Origin: Tubiluchus corallicola
Taxonomy: Eukaryota; Priapulida; Priapulimorpha; Priapulimorphida; Tubiluchidae
Length of the DNA: 64,000 nt
Assembly: GCA_030141605.1 (NCBI GenBank)
Contig: JAQGDQ010000533.1
Coordinates: forward strand, 64,001 to 128,000
Direction: 5' to 3'
The notes beneath the pieces were generated by a model that was given only the letters and a program-made list of their open reading frames with translations, did not search any database and had not been told where the DNA came from. Below are positions 45,874-58,287 of the stretch, in pieces (the stretch's first letter is position 1; the number at the start of each line of letters is the position of its first letter). The position numbers were made by a program, and so were the translations under genes.

Positions 45874-48800
45874 TTATACGGTAAAGGTTCGTCCTCGGAA
45901 CGGTTCCATTACTCCATCCGGAGACCGTTCCTTTGCCTCCTTTTTCAGCAGATTGAATGCCATTCTTAGGCGGGATTTTTCCTTCGGAGGACTGCAATGG
46001 TCCTGACTTCTGTACCGATCCAACCTCTTGTTCCAATTGCGGACCGTCCGGTAGGCATTCTCAAAAACGACGGCAATGCCAGATATGTCCTCGCTGGCGG
46101 CAACTTCGAAGAAAAGGCATTTGATGCGATTGGCCAGTGCTGTGCCCTCCTGACGTTCCACCTCTCTCATGTGGCACAAGTCTGACTTGTTGGCCACTAG
46201 GAGGAGTGGAAATTTCTCCTCGTTGCGGACTTCCGCAATGTAATTCTTCATCTTTGGTATGTCCAAGTACGTCTTCCGGTCAGTGACGGAGTACACCAAC
46301 ACGTAAACATCCGCCCATAATATCTGGTCTTCCCATTTGGAATTTGGAAAATCCTAGAAACAATGCAAGAATTTAGAGCTGTCAAGTGGATATCATAGAC
46401 CAAAAAAAGATTAAGTTATTTTTAAGTTAAAAACGCTAAACAATCTCAACGTTTCCTCAAATTAGCTGACATTTCGTGATATTACTATGACACATGTGGT
46501 ATCATTGTGTGACCCACAATAGGTACAGGTGGCGCTGTTGGACTGTGTGACACGCGATAGCTACAGGTGGCGCTGTTGGCCTGTGTGACACACGAGTGGT
46601 ACAGGTGGCGCTGTTGGACTGTGTGCTACAAGGAAGAAATCTCGGACCTGCTCTGCCATGTTAGATTGGTAGCTCAGCTAGTAGAGCATGGGAGTACTAA
46701 TTTCAGGCCTCAGGCTCAAATCCCGACTAGCTGACAATTTTTCAGCATCTCTTTTCTTTAACTGATGACCCGCAATTGGGTCATAATTGTTGTAAAGTGA
46801 ATCGCAATGGTTTATGAACGGTCTGGGGTTCATAGTTTTCGTGACTTTTTTCTGGTGTGTTCGACTTGGCAAATTATGTAGTTTTTATAATTCTCATTCA
46901 AGGTAAACACTGATTTTGAACATCGTAATTAAGAGAGAATAAATGGCTCACTAATTATATTTCCGAAACATTTTTGGAGCATTTGGACAGGTCTACCCTG
47001 AGTGTGAAATAACCCTTTGCTCCTATTGATCGATATAGTTCAACAGGTGAAACTATAATGATGCTGTTTGGTTTCATCAGCAGTCAGCAATGGCAGTTAT
47101 ATAGTGCTCATAAGTAATTCGCTCTTATTTGGTGTTTTATATGGATAATATCAAGAGTTATAGGGCTCTTAATCGGGCGGCTTAGCAGATCGATAATTTT
47201 GGGAGAAACAGTGGCGTTTCTCTAAATGCCGATTGTATTATTGTGAAAACCTGTAGTGTTGTGTATTTTTTATAATCTTTGCATGTTTTAATGCTGGAGC
47301 TGAATGTCTAAGAACTGTTGTGTTGCGCAACTAATGCATAGAAGTAATGCTGCAGTACGGTAAATCAAACTCAAGGTGATTCGTGGAAAAATGCGTTTAT
47401 TTTTATCTCTGTCAAAAAAGAAAGTCGGGGTCAGGGACACAAAAACGTGCATAATTTGTGGCTTCACCCATGCAACAAATGATCAAAAGATTAAAAGGGT
47501 GAGGCGCCAGGCCCAAAATTTTTTTGCCCCAGGGCACCACAAGAACTTGCTACGCCACTGAAACATAACCGTTTACTAGATGGAGGGTGGATTAATAACA
47601 AGTAATGTCACAGAACTATTTATTGCATCAAAGCATTGCTCAATCAATTAAGAATCTACAATGCTCAAAATATTTAGTGTGGAACCGTTCACTCTTGTAA
47701 TCTTAATTCCATCCAATCCTGCTGAACACATTGGAGTTATCCAGAAGGGCAGAGTGCACGTTAAAATGATCCAGGAGCATACCGTCTGCAAGAGACAAGA
47801 GTCCGAACCTTCGATGGTAATGTCACGTGGTAGCCACGTGCCAGGATAATTTACTTGAGCAACGGCCAAAGCTTTTAACTTTATTAATTGAGAAGGAGAC
47901 CTGTTAGACGTGAAATTGAACTGTGCGATTAACTTCAGTGTTTATAATTCCGTAATATTTTACTGACATTTATGTGTCAATAAGATGTCAATTAAAAGAT
48001 AAACATTTGCTGCAAGAGGAGATAATTGGAACAGGCAACCCAGATTTTGACATACCAACCAGTTACCCGCACATGCTTGAAATGCTCATTTATAACATCT
48101 AGTTTACTAGGATGGTTTTATAGAATTACATTAGCCAAGAGAAAACTTTTGTTCTAAATACGCCATTTTAGAAAAACCCCATTATTAATGACCAGCAACA
48201 CGTCCTAGATACGATGCATTTAAAGGATGCGTATACCAAAGCAATCGGTAGTCAGCTATCCAAATTCTTACCCGATTCAGTATTGTTTTTCTTCGAAGTC
48301 TGTGCACGAATATAAATAATTCGGTATTGGTGCAGCACATTTACAACTGGCTGTTTGCTTAAAATCTAATAAACTGTTTATTGTTATGAACCCATAGTGT
48401 GATAGCGCAACTGAGCAAATTAGACTGTAATATTACTGTATAAAAAACTTCCGCTACATTCAAAAAAATCTTATAAAATTATTATGAAATTTAATTCGGA
48501 ATGATTTATCCGTATTATTAAATCAACCAGGGAGTTTTGAAGAATTTTAACATAAAATCTCAGCATAACAGATCAAATTCTTTAAACTTTCTTTGTAAGT
48601 GTTACATCATTTTTTCTGAAAACCTCTGTAGGACAGCTGACATAGTTATTTTTTAAACGCCCCGTATAAATTTATTTCACCCATCACTAGCAGTTATTAT
48701 CCACCACAAGAGTTTACGTGATTTTGAAACACCGTGTACAACTATTAATGTTTTTCCGAAACACCCTGTATAATTGTTAACATTTCGTAAAGACGTGGGT

Positions 48801-51800
48801 GGACAACTACCACCTCCCTCTCCCCCGTCTTGTCTGAACGGGAAAAAAGGGTAAACCATAATCTAAGCAAGTGAAACATGTAATATAATTTGATAATAAT
48901 TAATCGCAATAATCGTTATTATTCAAAAATATTTTTTTACTTTTAGTTATTCGTCAGTGTCGCCATCGTTAATGATGATGTCAAAATGAAGTGTAATCTT
49001 TTGAAGCTGCCCCCACCCTCCCGCTTACTAAATTTACTTCGAGGGATCTTGGGATCACCCCCTGTAACCGTTCATAGGTGATTTGAGACATTGTATTTGT
49101 TCCTCCTACTGTTGTAAGTGACATTACCAGGTTGTATCTCCGACAACCTGCGTGTAAGTGAACATTACCATTTTTCTGAAGCACCCTGTATGAGTGTTAG
49201 CATCACTGTGGGACACCTTGTACAATTATAATAGTATCATTATTACTAGGCACTCCGGGTAAACGTTAACACTTCTGCGTTAACCTGGACATGTGCCAAA
49301 ATTATTGAAAACATTCTGTCACCACCCGTGTGCCCTACCCCTTTCCGCACCTTGTTTTCTGCCTTATTTATTACATCCTATTTGCACACCACATGTCGAA
49401 AAGCGGCTTCATATAAACAGTAATTGTTTACTCGTGGCTTCTTAAATGGCTCCATCTAAACTGTTTTTGTTTGCGCTTAGCAATTTAGACGTCGTCGCTT
49501 TTCAAATGCACTTTTTGAAGCAACCTCGTTTTTCACAGCGTAAATACTCTGCTTTTCAACGCGGGAACTAAATCACTTTTTGTTGATGTTGTGCTGGCTT
49601 CCCGGGCTAGTTTCCCGAGCTGGCCCAAACTTGTGCTAGTAAGGTGGTGGGCAGTGCTTTTAGCAATGTTTCCGTGAGGTTATTTGAAATTTATATCGTT
49701 AAATTTGTAAAGCAAATTTCATTGGTGCTATAATTATATAAGTTGATAGACCGCTCACGAAAGCTCTTGAATTATATACAATTTGAATACAGTCACTACA
49801 TGTTTCACATTACCCCCACTCCAGTCAACATTTAGACGCATGGTTCAAAACCGATCGAGAATCAAATGTGCTAACAGTTTTTCGCGCTTTTAAAGAGAAG
49901 TTCGACTTATTTGGCGAAATAATGCAAATGTTGCTGTTACATCAGAGCTGTTTTTCTACGGAACGCGTTTCAAAGTAGAGTTTCAGCTAGGTTATAATAC
50001 TGGGGAATTTACAGAGCACTCATTTTTCGGAATGAAACGATAAACTGTAAGAGAATCAACCTAGTATCAAAGTGTAAGTATTTAAGATATTATATGCCCA
50101 AAACTGTTTGTGGTGTACTAAGGATTTGTCCATAGTTTGCCAGTTCAAGTTCCCTTATTATTAAATTACTTGTGTGTATAAGTACATAACTATGTGACCA
50201 TGTCAATAAATAAATAAAAATAAATAAATAAACAGATAAATAAATAAACAAATAAATAAATAAACAAATTAATAAATAAATAAGTAAGCAATAAATCAAA
50301 GAATCAGTCAAACAAACAAATAAATAAATGAATAAATAAATAAATAATGAAGCAACCATTCTTTACTGTTAACATTTTCCACCCTATTTATGTTGAGATT
50401 GCGTTCTGTTGTCTTACTTGGTATGCTGGTTAACATACATAATGAGGAGTACGTCATACAATGTGGAGAAGCACCCCTATCATTCATCAACACTTTCGAT
50501 CGTTGACCTATCCCAGGAAACCATGGTATATCGCCGCTGCGTGTCGCTATGTATGCGCTAATATATTAACACGTAAAAGCACAAACACGTCAACAAGTAG
50601 GAATCTTAGGAATGCGCTTCGGTTTACTATAGTGTCACGGGGTAAGAACATTCAGAATATCGCGTAAAGGTACGTTCACACTGCTTTTGCAGTAATTCAT
50701 AGGTCATTGAATTGTAAACGCGTTTTTTCCTCCCGGGCAACGCCTAAAGCCTGGCAAAACTAACTCAGTTAGGCAACACTAACTCCTAACAATAACACTG
50801 TGATTAGTAACACTAGCCAGGTAGCTGTGGATTCTTACCTGCCCAACCGTGTCAAGAATGTACAGAGAAACAGGCTTCCCGTCAACTTCTGATGTGAAAC
50901 TGTGCAGAGATTCTGCAAGTGAAAGAAAAAACAGTGCAACAACAATGGTGACGGCAGCGGCAACAACAACAACAGCAACATGACAATGGCAGTGGTATTA
51001 ACAGTAATAAACAATGACAACAACAACAGCAGCACCAGCAACACGATAATGACTGTGGTATTAACAGTAACAAACAATGACAACAACAAAAGCAGCAACA
51101 CGACAATGGCAGCGGTATTGGCAGTAACAAACAATGAATACAACAACAACAACAAAAGCAGCATGACAACAGCAACAACACGACAATGGAAGCGGTATTG
51201 ACAGTAACAAACAATGACAATTACAACAACAATAATAACAACAAGTACAACAATAACAACAACAGAAGCACAAAGTGTGACAGCAAAAAACGACAACAAA
51301 TGACGATGGCCACAACAACAGCAACCATAAGTGGTGAATGTTAAGGGGCGTATTTGGTGAAGCCCAGGAGGCATATTTAAGCCAGCTCAGCTTCAACTTC
51401 AACTAGGTCAAAAAGCTTGCTCTGTTCTGTGATAGTTCAGGCAAGGATGGAGGCTGCTGTCAGCAGGACACAGTATTAACACTTTCCAGCATTCAGTGAT
51501 TGTGGAAAACATCAACACAGCCTCTTCTCAAAGCAGCGGCAGCAGGTGAAACCCTGGTTCTGCTCTCATAGAAACAGTACAACTAACAGAATGTAATGAA
51601 GCCACGTTGTAGTTGAATGGTAAACATCATAGAGGGCGTTGTATGGGTCTAAGACAAAAGTGAGTTGATTTTTGCTAAGCAAAGCAGCGCTAGAGTTGAT
51701 GAGCACTGAGTAATTAGGGGGGTAGTCGTATATGGAGGTTTTGGGGATGTTTTTTTATGAATGGTTTTTTGAATAAAATGGAGGGTTTTCCAAATTCTTT

Positions 51801-52639
51801 TAGGAGTGGTAAAATTCTCGTAGTCTAATTTTTTGTGCGTACAAGGAAAAACAGTAACACTTCATTCATTCTCTCTTTTTGTCACTCACTCATCCATTCA
51901 TTTATTCATTCACTCATTCATTCATTTATTCATTCACTCATTCATTCAGTCAATCATTCGTTTATTGAATGAATAAATAAATGGATGATTGATGGGTGAC
52001 TGATTGACTGACTGACTTACTGACTGACTGACTTACTGTCTGTCTGTATGACTGATGATTGATTTATTGATTTATTTGTTTGTTCTTTCATTCATTCATT
52101 CAGAGAGAACTTGAAGGTGTGTCACAGGTGAAGGTTTCATTTGGTAAAACAGCCTGGGATAAAGTGGGAATAAGTCTACCCTTTTTTGCTTATTGTGTAC
52201 TTGGAAGGAACTGCAGAAAAGACATTACCTGAAGTCGGCAAGGCAAAAAAGAACACATTAAATTTAACGATAAAAATTAAATGGAATAGTCAAAAGGCTT
52301 TGTAATAAATAAAGCCTAATACATGTACAAGCAAATAAAATATTAGTAGAACACAGTCTAATATGTTATTTTTAAACAGCAAAGCCAATAACCCCAGTAA
52401 TTTGCCTAGTACCAGCTAGTACTAATATAAATTAATCAATTAACTTCTATTGTAAGGCTTTGATTGGAACAATTTAGCTCTGGGGTGTTTTCCTGCGCTG
52501 AGAATAATTACTGCTGAACCACATTGACCTCACGCACGTTTATTCATTGCCCAAATTAGGAAGAAATTAATCAGACACTTACGCAAGCCCGGATCATAGT
52601 CATGTATGAATCGTTTGGTCAGGTATCGTACAATCAGAG
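45874..52639 (-). CDS. RERG/RASL12-like small GTPase, three 3' exons, 5' exon not found
   Basis: Exons 52583-52639, 50839-50912 and 45874-46353 join in frame on the minus strand. Exon 1 here begins just after the P-loop lysine region (ALIVRYLTKRFIHDYDPGL) and covers switch I. Exon 2 ends with the G3 motif as DTVGQ. Exon 3 has WADVYVLVYSVTD, the G4 motif NKSD, a G5-like EVAAS, and a tail ending GRTFTV. There is no CAAX box, as in the RERG, RASL11 and RASL12 group. FLTKRF-type switch I wording and CLFFEV favour RASL12/RERG. The switch I threonine (DPT in Ras) is glycine. Members act as plasma membrane or cytosolic regulators with poorly known effectors. The exon with the GxxxxGKS motif should lie above 52640 in phase 1; I did not find it, possibly because it lies outside the window. 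Confidence 0.85.
46490..46625. repeat. Three-copy tandem repeat of about 50 bp
   Basis: Three copies share ACAGGTGGCGCTGTTGG(A/C)CTGTGTG, starting near 46526, 46561 and 46599. It lies in the GTPase intron, 140 bp from exon 3. Confidence 0.8.
46650..46733 (+). other. tRNA-like sequence, probably SINE head or pseudo-tRNA
   Basis: Contains a perfect A-box-like GGTAGCTCAGCTAGTAGAGC (46670-46689) and a B-box-like GGCTCAAATCCC (46710-46721) at tRNA spacing. The acceptor stem does not pair (AGATTGG versus TAGCTGA), so it is not a working tRNA. Confidence 0.6.
47190..47561 (+). mobile_element. Dispersed element, pair of 38700-39072
   Basis: Ends at a reverse CAGTGGCGTAGCAAG-type terminus (CTTGCTACGCCACTG at 47547-47561). 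It aligns in inverted orientation to 38700-39072. It lies in the large GTPase intron. Confidence 0.7.
48600..49260. repeat. Diverged repeats with 'GAAACACCCTGTA' core
   Basis: The motif GAA(A/G)CACC(C/G)TGTA or its near variants (CACCGTGTAC, CACCCTGTAT, CACCTTGTAC) recurs five or more times, each followed by 'attgttaacat'-like text. Probably old transposon ends or a decayed tandem repeat. Confidence 0.45.
50200..50350. repeat. (AAAT)n/(AAAC)n microsatellite
   Basis: About 150 bp of AAATAAAT with AAACAAAT interruptions in the large GTPase intron. The minus-strand open frame with Ile/Tyr/Leu/Phe runs here is an artefact. Confidence 0.9.
50935..51310. repeat. CAA-rich minisatellite beside GTPase exon
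   Basis: Four to five units of about 60-70 bp share ACGACAATGGCAG(C/T)GGTATT, ACAGTAACAAACAATGA and a variable (CAA)n stretch. It begins about 23 bp upstream of the exon 50839-50912 acceptor. Long Leu/Cys open frames on the minus strand come from the repeat. Confidence 0.85.
51880..52110. repeat. CATT/GACT tetranucleotide repeats in mirror orientation
   Basis: A (CATT)n block (51880-51965) is followed by its inverted form (ATGAATAAATAAATGG), then (GACT)n and a second CATT block (52084-52100). The opposed blocks could form a hairpin. Confidence 0.75.
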
Positions 52640-53324
52640 CTGAAATAGAAACAAAAAAAATTAATATTGAATAAAATTGAATAATAGATTTTACTTAAAA
52701 AAATTTGATTAAAACTAAACAACTATTTAGTTTAATTTTCTTTAAAAAACATTTCTTCTGTAAAGAAATCGTCCAAAATAGAGTTCACAGAAACAGAGCC
52801 ATCTATAGGTCGTATGTTTAACAAAACTTTGTAGTCGATCCGATAAAGAACATCATTCACAGTGTTGCAAATGTTGAAAACAATGCGCCAAGAGAAGAAG
52901 TAGGTGTCTTTGTTGCCATGAAATTATATAAAAATTAAGGTTTTTAGTGAAACGAGATATATAATTGGTTAGAAGTTGTGAGGACACACAGGCTGCAAGT
53001 TGTCCTATGTCAGACAGTGAATAACACTGCCGGCGAAGCATTCGATCCTGCTAAGCAGAATTCGATTAAATGGTCGAGATTGTAATCCATAACTATTGAT
53101 TGTTAGCTGTGAGTTGTGTAAATGAGGAGGATGCAATCATGCATTGAATGTACAAATCAAGTTCAGTCATGTATCCGTGCGAAAGGTCAGGAACGTTCAC
53201 TTGTTTACATGAAACACTAGCTACTGGAAAGTGTTGACATTGAAGCTGCATGTCATCTTCCAACGTGGCTCACGCAAATGTCCGTCACGAGTTTGAAATG
53301 TGGCTTCATATGAAAGAGAGAGCT

Positions 53325-53595
53325 CTCCTGAGAGTTGCTATCTTAATACGAATAAAACGTTGAATGTCCTTTATATTCTCCGAATAGATTATTTCTTTCT
53401 TTCGGGAGCTTTCGAACTAATGGGTCTCATCAGTTGAATAGACTTGTGCTGCTAACCTGCTAGTTCTACTCTCAGGTTAGCACTTGATGAGGCTTGTTAG
53501 GGCAAAAGCTCCTAGAATAAATAAATAACCTATTTTGAAAATATAAAAGGCATCGAGCGTTTTATTCGTAGGTCACGAGTTGCTATATTGGTTTC
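53325..53595. mobile_element. Foldback element, about 270 bp
   Basis: The left arm (GAGTTGCTAT...ACGAATAAAACGTTGAATG...CTCATCAGTTGA) and the right arm, read in reverse, are homologous over about 110 bp and close at CTAACCTGCTAGTTC...CTCAGGTTAG. GAGTTGCTAT is present at both outer edges in opposite orientation. Confidence 0.7.
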
Positions 53596-54077
53596 AAAAT
53601 GGAGTAAGACGAATTCTTTGCGTTGAATAGCCGGTTCGTTGCACTATTAATTTTCAATGTTGTAAGTATGACACTTTAAAAAAACTTGGAATTTGTTAAT
53701 CCTATTGAAACTCAGTTTCTTCGATTTTGAGCGTAGAAATCTTTCAGTATTTCAAACCGAAGAACCGCACGAACGTTAAGTTTTAGATTTGTGTGGTCTG
53801 ACATGTTTAACACGTGCACGCGTAGGTACTAAAAACCAGATAAAAACTCATTTAATCGTTTTATGAACTCTTTTACAGCTGGCTGTATACACGGGAAAAA
53901 TAAAGAGAGCCTCAACGAGTGTTGTGATGCCAGGATAGAAACAGCAGCAACGTCATCAAGTCATCCACAGGAATTTTGAAAAAAAGCTTAATTAGTTAAT
54001 TACTTAATTACGAGGAAATAATTTATATATATGATTTCCTGAAACAGGGGCGTTGCACGTCAAATTGTTCACGCCAC

Positions 54078-54800
54078 AGGCCATAAACTAAGCACTCAGT
54101 TCATGGCGGACCCATAAACTATGTATTCAATTGATGGCAGGCAAATAAACCATGTACTCAGTTGATTGCAGGCAAATAAACTACGTACTCAGTTAAAGCA
54201 GGCAAATGAACCATGTACTCAGTTGATAGCAGGCAAACAAACCACGCACTAAGTTGACGAACAGACAAGTAAACCATGTACTCATTTGATCACAGACAAG
54301 TAAACCACGTACTCAGTTGATGGCAGGCAAATAAACTATGTACTCAGTTGATGGCAGGCAAACAAACCACGCACTCAGTTGATTGCTGGCAAGTAAACTA
54401 TGCACTTAGTTGATAGTGGACCCATAAACCAAGTACTCAGTTAATGGCAGGCCCATAAACCATGTACTCAGTTAATGGCAGACCCATGAACCATGTACTC
54501 TGTTGATGGCACACCCATAAACCAAGTACTCAGTTAATGGCAGACCCATAAACCATGTACTCAGTTAATGGCAGACCCATAAACCAAGAACACGTTGGCG
54601 ACAGGCTGTCAGACGTATTCAATTCATGGCAGGCAAATAAGCCACGTACTCAGTTGATGGCAGACTCCAAAACCTTGTACTCAATTGATAGCATGCCAAT
54701 AAATTATTAAATTAAAGTTGATGGCATATAAATGAACCAGTTACTCAGCTGACGACAGACTCATAAATGAAGTACTCAGCTGATGGCCGACACGCAAACA
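54078..54800. repeat. 31-bp minisatellite, about 23 diverged copies
   Basis: The unit resembles GGCAGGCAAATAAACC followed by ATGTACTCAGTTGAT. A second form has CAGACCCATAAACC, and the two forms alternate in runs. Copies vary from 29 to 33 bp and no coding frame is maintained. Confidence 0.9.
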
Positions 54801-55975
54801 GTTATTACCCATCAGTCAGGAGGTGATTCCAATAGGGGTAAATTATTGCTAAAATGGCAACCGGACGTAAAAGAGTTTCAAAATTAATAAGTTGCTTCTA
54901 GCACGAGGTTTATAGCAAAGTAAATTAGCCGCCCTCGCGAGCGACGCCTGAACAAATAATTGTTACAGAAATGACTGAAAATGACAGAAAGTTGACAGCC
55001 TGACGTTGTGAAACTGATCACGTTTTTAATATAGCTAACCGAGCAAAACTTCTCAAAGTGTTACGTTATGATGAATCGGTTTGAGTGCTATCACTGGCAA
55101 AGGCGAGAGTAGTTATGAATTTGGGTTAATACGCCAGTATCTAGGAGATTCGGAGAACCATCCCGTCATTACAGGAATGTTCGATGCGGGAACACAGTAT
55201 ACAGTTATAGTAAAGTAAGTGAATTCCACCAGTTCGCATGATAGACACGATTACTTTCACGTAGATTCAGCTTTGCTTGAAACCAAAAAATGGACAGAGT
55301 AATCTGTTTTAACGGCTACTTTGGACTTTGGAATTGCTACTATCGTACGCAGTTTTTATTAAAAAAGAACGAATTATAATAACAACAAAATTACAATTGA
55401 CGTTGTTATCTAGCTATGCTCCGAAGCTTTTGTTGCCTAACTTTCAAAATAATAAATGTAAATACAGTATCATTAATAAATAAACTAATTTTTTTCTCAC
55501 TAATAATCACCTAGCAGCTCATGCTTTTACATTAACTCAGCCTGTTCAAGCCAGACTGCAACAATCCGTTCCACTATGCTGCGAAGCTATTGCTGCTTAA
55601 CTTTCGAAAGAATTTTTGTAGCGCAGACATCAACCACCTTTGATTAACTAAGGAAGCCGTAGTTCAAACAATGTTGCAAATGATTATAGACACTCGGACG
55701 ATCAAGTAAATAAACGCGGGAAGCTGCACAAGATCTAATAAACCTTCATCTATTCCGCTTATGGCTACTATATAATTACTGTGAAAACCTGCCTAACTAA
55801 GCTTCTTTGGCTGGATTAGTGTAAGTATTTGCCAGAATGCAAGAAACGAGCATAGAAAGGCGTCGACGCTATAAGCAATTATTTATCTCCTTAAATTCTC
55901 CACCATTCGCTCAATATTCTCTCACTACGCTCTTATTCTTCTCACGTTGTTCTCCACTACTCCCTCACAATTCTA
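54801..55975. other. Intergenic or GTPase 5' region, no supported feature
   Basis: AT-rich sequence without a frame, splice-site pair or repeat I could defend. The missing GTPase P-loop exon was sought here on the minus strand and not seen. Confidence 0.35.
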
Positions 55976-55984
55976 TTACCATGC

Positions 55985-56139
55985 TCTCATGGTAATAATA
56001 ATAATAATAATAATAAGGATATTGACAATGATAATGATAATAATAATGATAATGACAATGACGACGATGATGATGATTATGATAATCATAATCATAATGA
56101 TGATGATAATAATAATAATAATATTAATAACAACAACAA
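55985..56139. repeat. (AAT)n/(GAT)n/(AAC)n compound microsatellite
   Basis: About 155 bp of trinucleotide repeat forming the tail of the adjacent reversed SINE. Confidence 0.85.
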
Positions 56140-56303
56140 CAATTTTTATTTAAAGTCAAATAAATCTTCACCATAAATACCACACACCAGACAGGGCACC
56201 ATTTTTAAAGTTTTTTGGTATTTCCCAGCTGTAGTATCGAACTCATGGCCTTCCTAACGAAAAGCATATGCGTTACCACTAGACTATACCGTCTGGTCAA
56301 TCA
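56140..56303 (-). mobile_element. tRNA-derived SINE, shortened reversed copy
   Basis: On the minus strand it reads 'ccagacggtatagtctagtgg', 'ggccatgagttcgatact' and 'taccaaaaaactttaaaaatgg', matching the copies at 15255 and 19843. The body is shorter and the tail is trinucleotide repeat. Confidence 0.65.
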
Positions 56304-56309
56304 GTGTTC

Positions 56310-56745
56310 TCCTTATTCTCGACTATTTCTTCACAGTTCTCTCACCGTGCTCTTACTATTCTGAGTAGTCACCATAATTTTTTCGCAATTCTACCACTAT
56401 ATTATTATTATTCTCCATTATTATTTTACCATTTTTCACGGTGAAAGAATAATGGAAAATAATCTTCTCACTAATTAATCTCTCACAATGCTCTCTGTTT
56501 CTCACTTTTCTCACTATATTCTTACTATTATTCACATCTGCCTTCTTATTCTCTCATTATACTTTCGCTATTCTCGACTATTCTGTTATCATACTCTTGC
56601 TATTCGCCTGTATTCTCTCACTGTTCTCTCACTATATTGTCATTGTACTCTTATTATTCTCCACTATTCTCTCACTATGCTATTATTCGTCCACTATACT
56701 CACATTATTCGTCATATTCTCACATTGCTCCTGGTAAATACGTTC
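56310..56745. repeat. Degenerate pyrimidine-rich repeat
   Basis: Many diverged copies of a unit of about 18-22 bp such as TTCTCTCACTATTCTC / ACTCTTATTATTCTCC. The open frame at 56488-56754 is built from it. Confidence 0.75.
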
Positions 56746-57599
56746 ACAATCTAGTTTTTTCATTATTTTACTTTGTTTAGGGGACGCCACCTCTTTGCAG
56801 ACCCACTGAGAGACCTGGAATGCAGGCGTAAAATTCTGAAAGCAAGAGCAGCGTTAATGACTGCATGAAGCCACCTAATTGCTAGTCTCAAACTCTCTGG
56901 GGCACTTGGCTTCTTTTCGAGGTTTTCAAATGGTAATAATCACGTGACATTAGGAGAAAAGTTGAAGCGCGAAAACTGTTTAGATCTTCTCAAAATTAGC
57001 GGTAAACCTGGTAAAATTACTTTCGTAAAAATAGCCGTAAAAATTACAGGTCTATTGGTTCAACAGTCTATTCAGAATGAAAGTGATTGTCGAAGAACTT
57101 TATCCAAACGGTTTTAAGAATATAATTCCACGAAAAGGATCTCATTTATTCTCAGTACAATTTCTCTGCTTGTTCATAGGTCAAACCAGGCCCACGATTC
57201 AGTCGTGGTGCCTCAGTGTCTCAGGTTATAAAATTATCCTTGTAATGACATAAGTTCCGGGACCACCACATTACCTTTTATCAGGACAAAAAATTTTAAA
57301 CAGGTAGTTTTGCCTTGAGCGTTGATTCAAGCTAGATGTATTAAAAACTGCTCTAAACGTGCGAATTAATAGGTGAACGAACAGATACACGAATGAAGGA
57401 ACGGCTGAATGCAAGAACGAACAAATGAACCAGTAAATAGATGAAGAAATTCATCTGCGAATCAGTCATTTTCCCTCGTCATTTCGTCTTTGCTGTTGCA
57501 GTTGCTGCTGGCTTGTCGATGACTCGTTAGTTATTACACTGATGTTGTGTTATCACCATTACATGATCATTGCTGCCACCATCACTAACATCGTTAATT

Positions 57600-57780
57600 G
57601 CAAGTTTGTCACCATCATCGACAACATGGTCATGAGCGTCATCATCATCACGGTCATCATCGTCTCATCGTCATCATTATCACGGTCATCATCGTCGGCG
57701 TCATCATCATCGTCGTCGTCATGATCGTCATCGTGATTGTCCTCATCGTCATGATCGTTAACATTATCATCATCATCTAA
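57600..57780. repeat. (TCA)n/(TCG)n microsatellite
   Basis: About 180 bp of imperfect TCA/TCG/TCC trinucleotides. The acidic minus-strand open frame (Asp/Met runs) is a repeat artefact. Confidence 0.9.
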
Positions 57781-58287
57781 TTTACTAAGCTGAATTTTCA
57801 GCGATTGTTGAAAATGCACATTTAAGGCTTTATTTGTTCTAGGTAGCAGCGCATAATAATAATAATGACCATGATGAAGCCAAGTACGCGGGCTTCATTA
57901 TAAAACGTCTGTTTGTTCAGGAAAAGTCAGCAAATTTCCGTGACTGTCATTCACAAAACGTAATTCTCATTGTACAACAGACAGACCCATCATCAGCTTC
58001 ATTATCAACATGTCGGGAAGAGGCTGAGGATAAAACAGCGGTTGCTAAGCGGTGAAAGAGCACTAATGCACCTGTAAAATTTTACCTGCAAGCTTCATTA
58101 ACGAGATTCAGGTGACATCAGGTGCGTCTGTGACTTTAGACGTCTCCTCCAGAACAAATTGACATTTCTAAGACGTTTTGAAGTTAAAAAAGATCTGACA
58201 GACAGCTCACTGGCTTTCACTTCCAAAGAGTACTTTAAAAGAGTGTTTTGAAACTAATGTCATTTCAGATTAATTTAAGACAGAACA

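Noticed and set aside
47648-47869. 73-codon minus frame, or an alternative exon starting at a TCTCTTGCAG acceptor (DGMLLDHFNVHSALL)
   Set aside because: Several frames on both strands are open and equally plausible, with no partner exon; could be a transposon relic.
50835-51402. Leu/Cys/Val-rich frames up to 179 codons
   Set aside because: They come from the CAA-rich minisatellite; only the short exon at 50839-50912 within this stretch is real.
57559-57819. 86-codon Asp-rich frame
   Set aside because: Translation of a TCA/TCG microsatellite.
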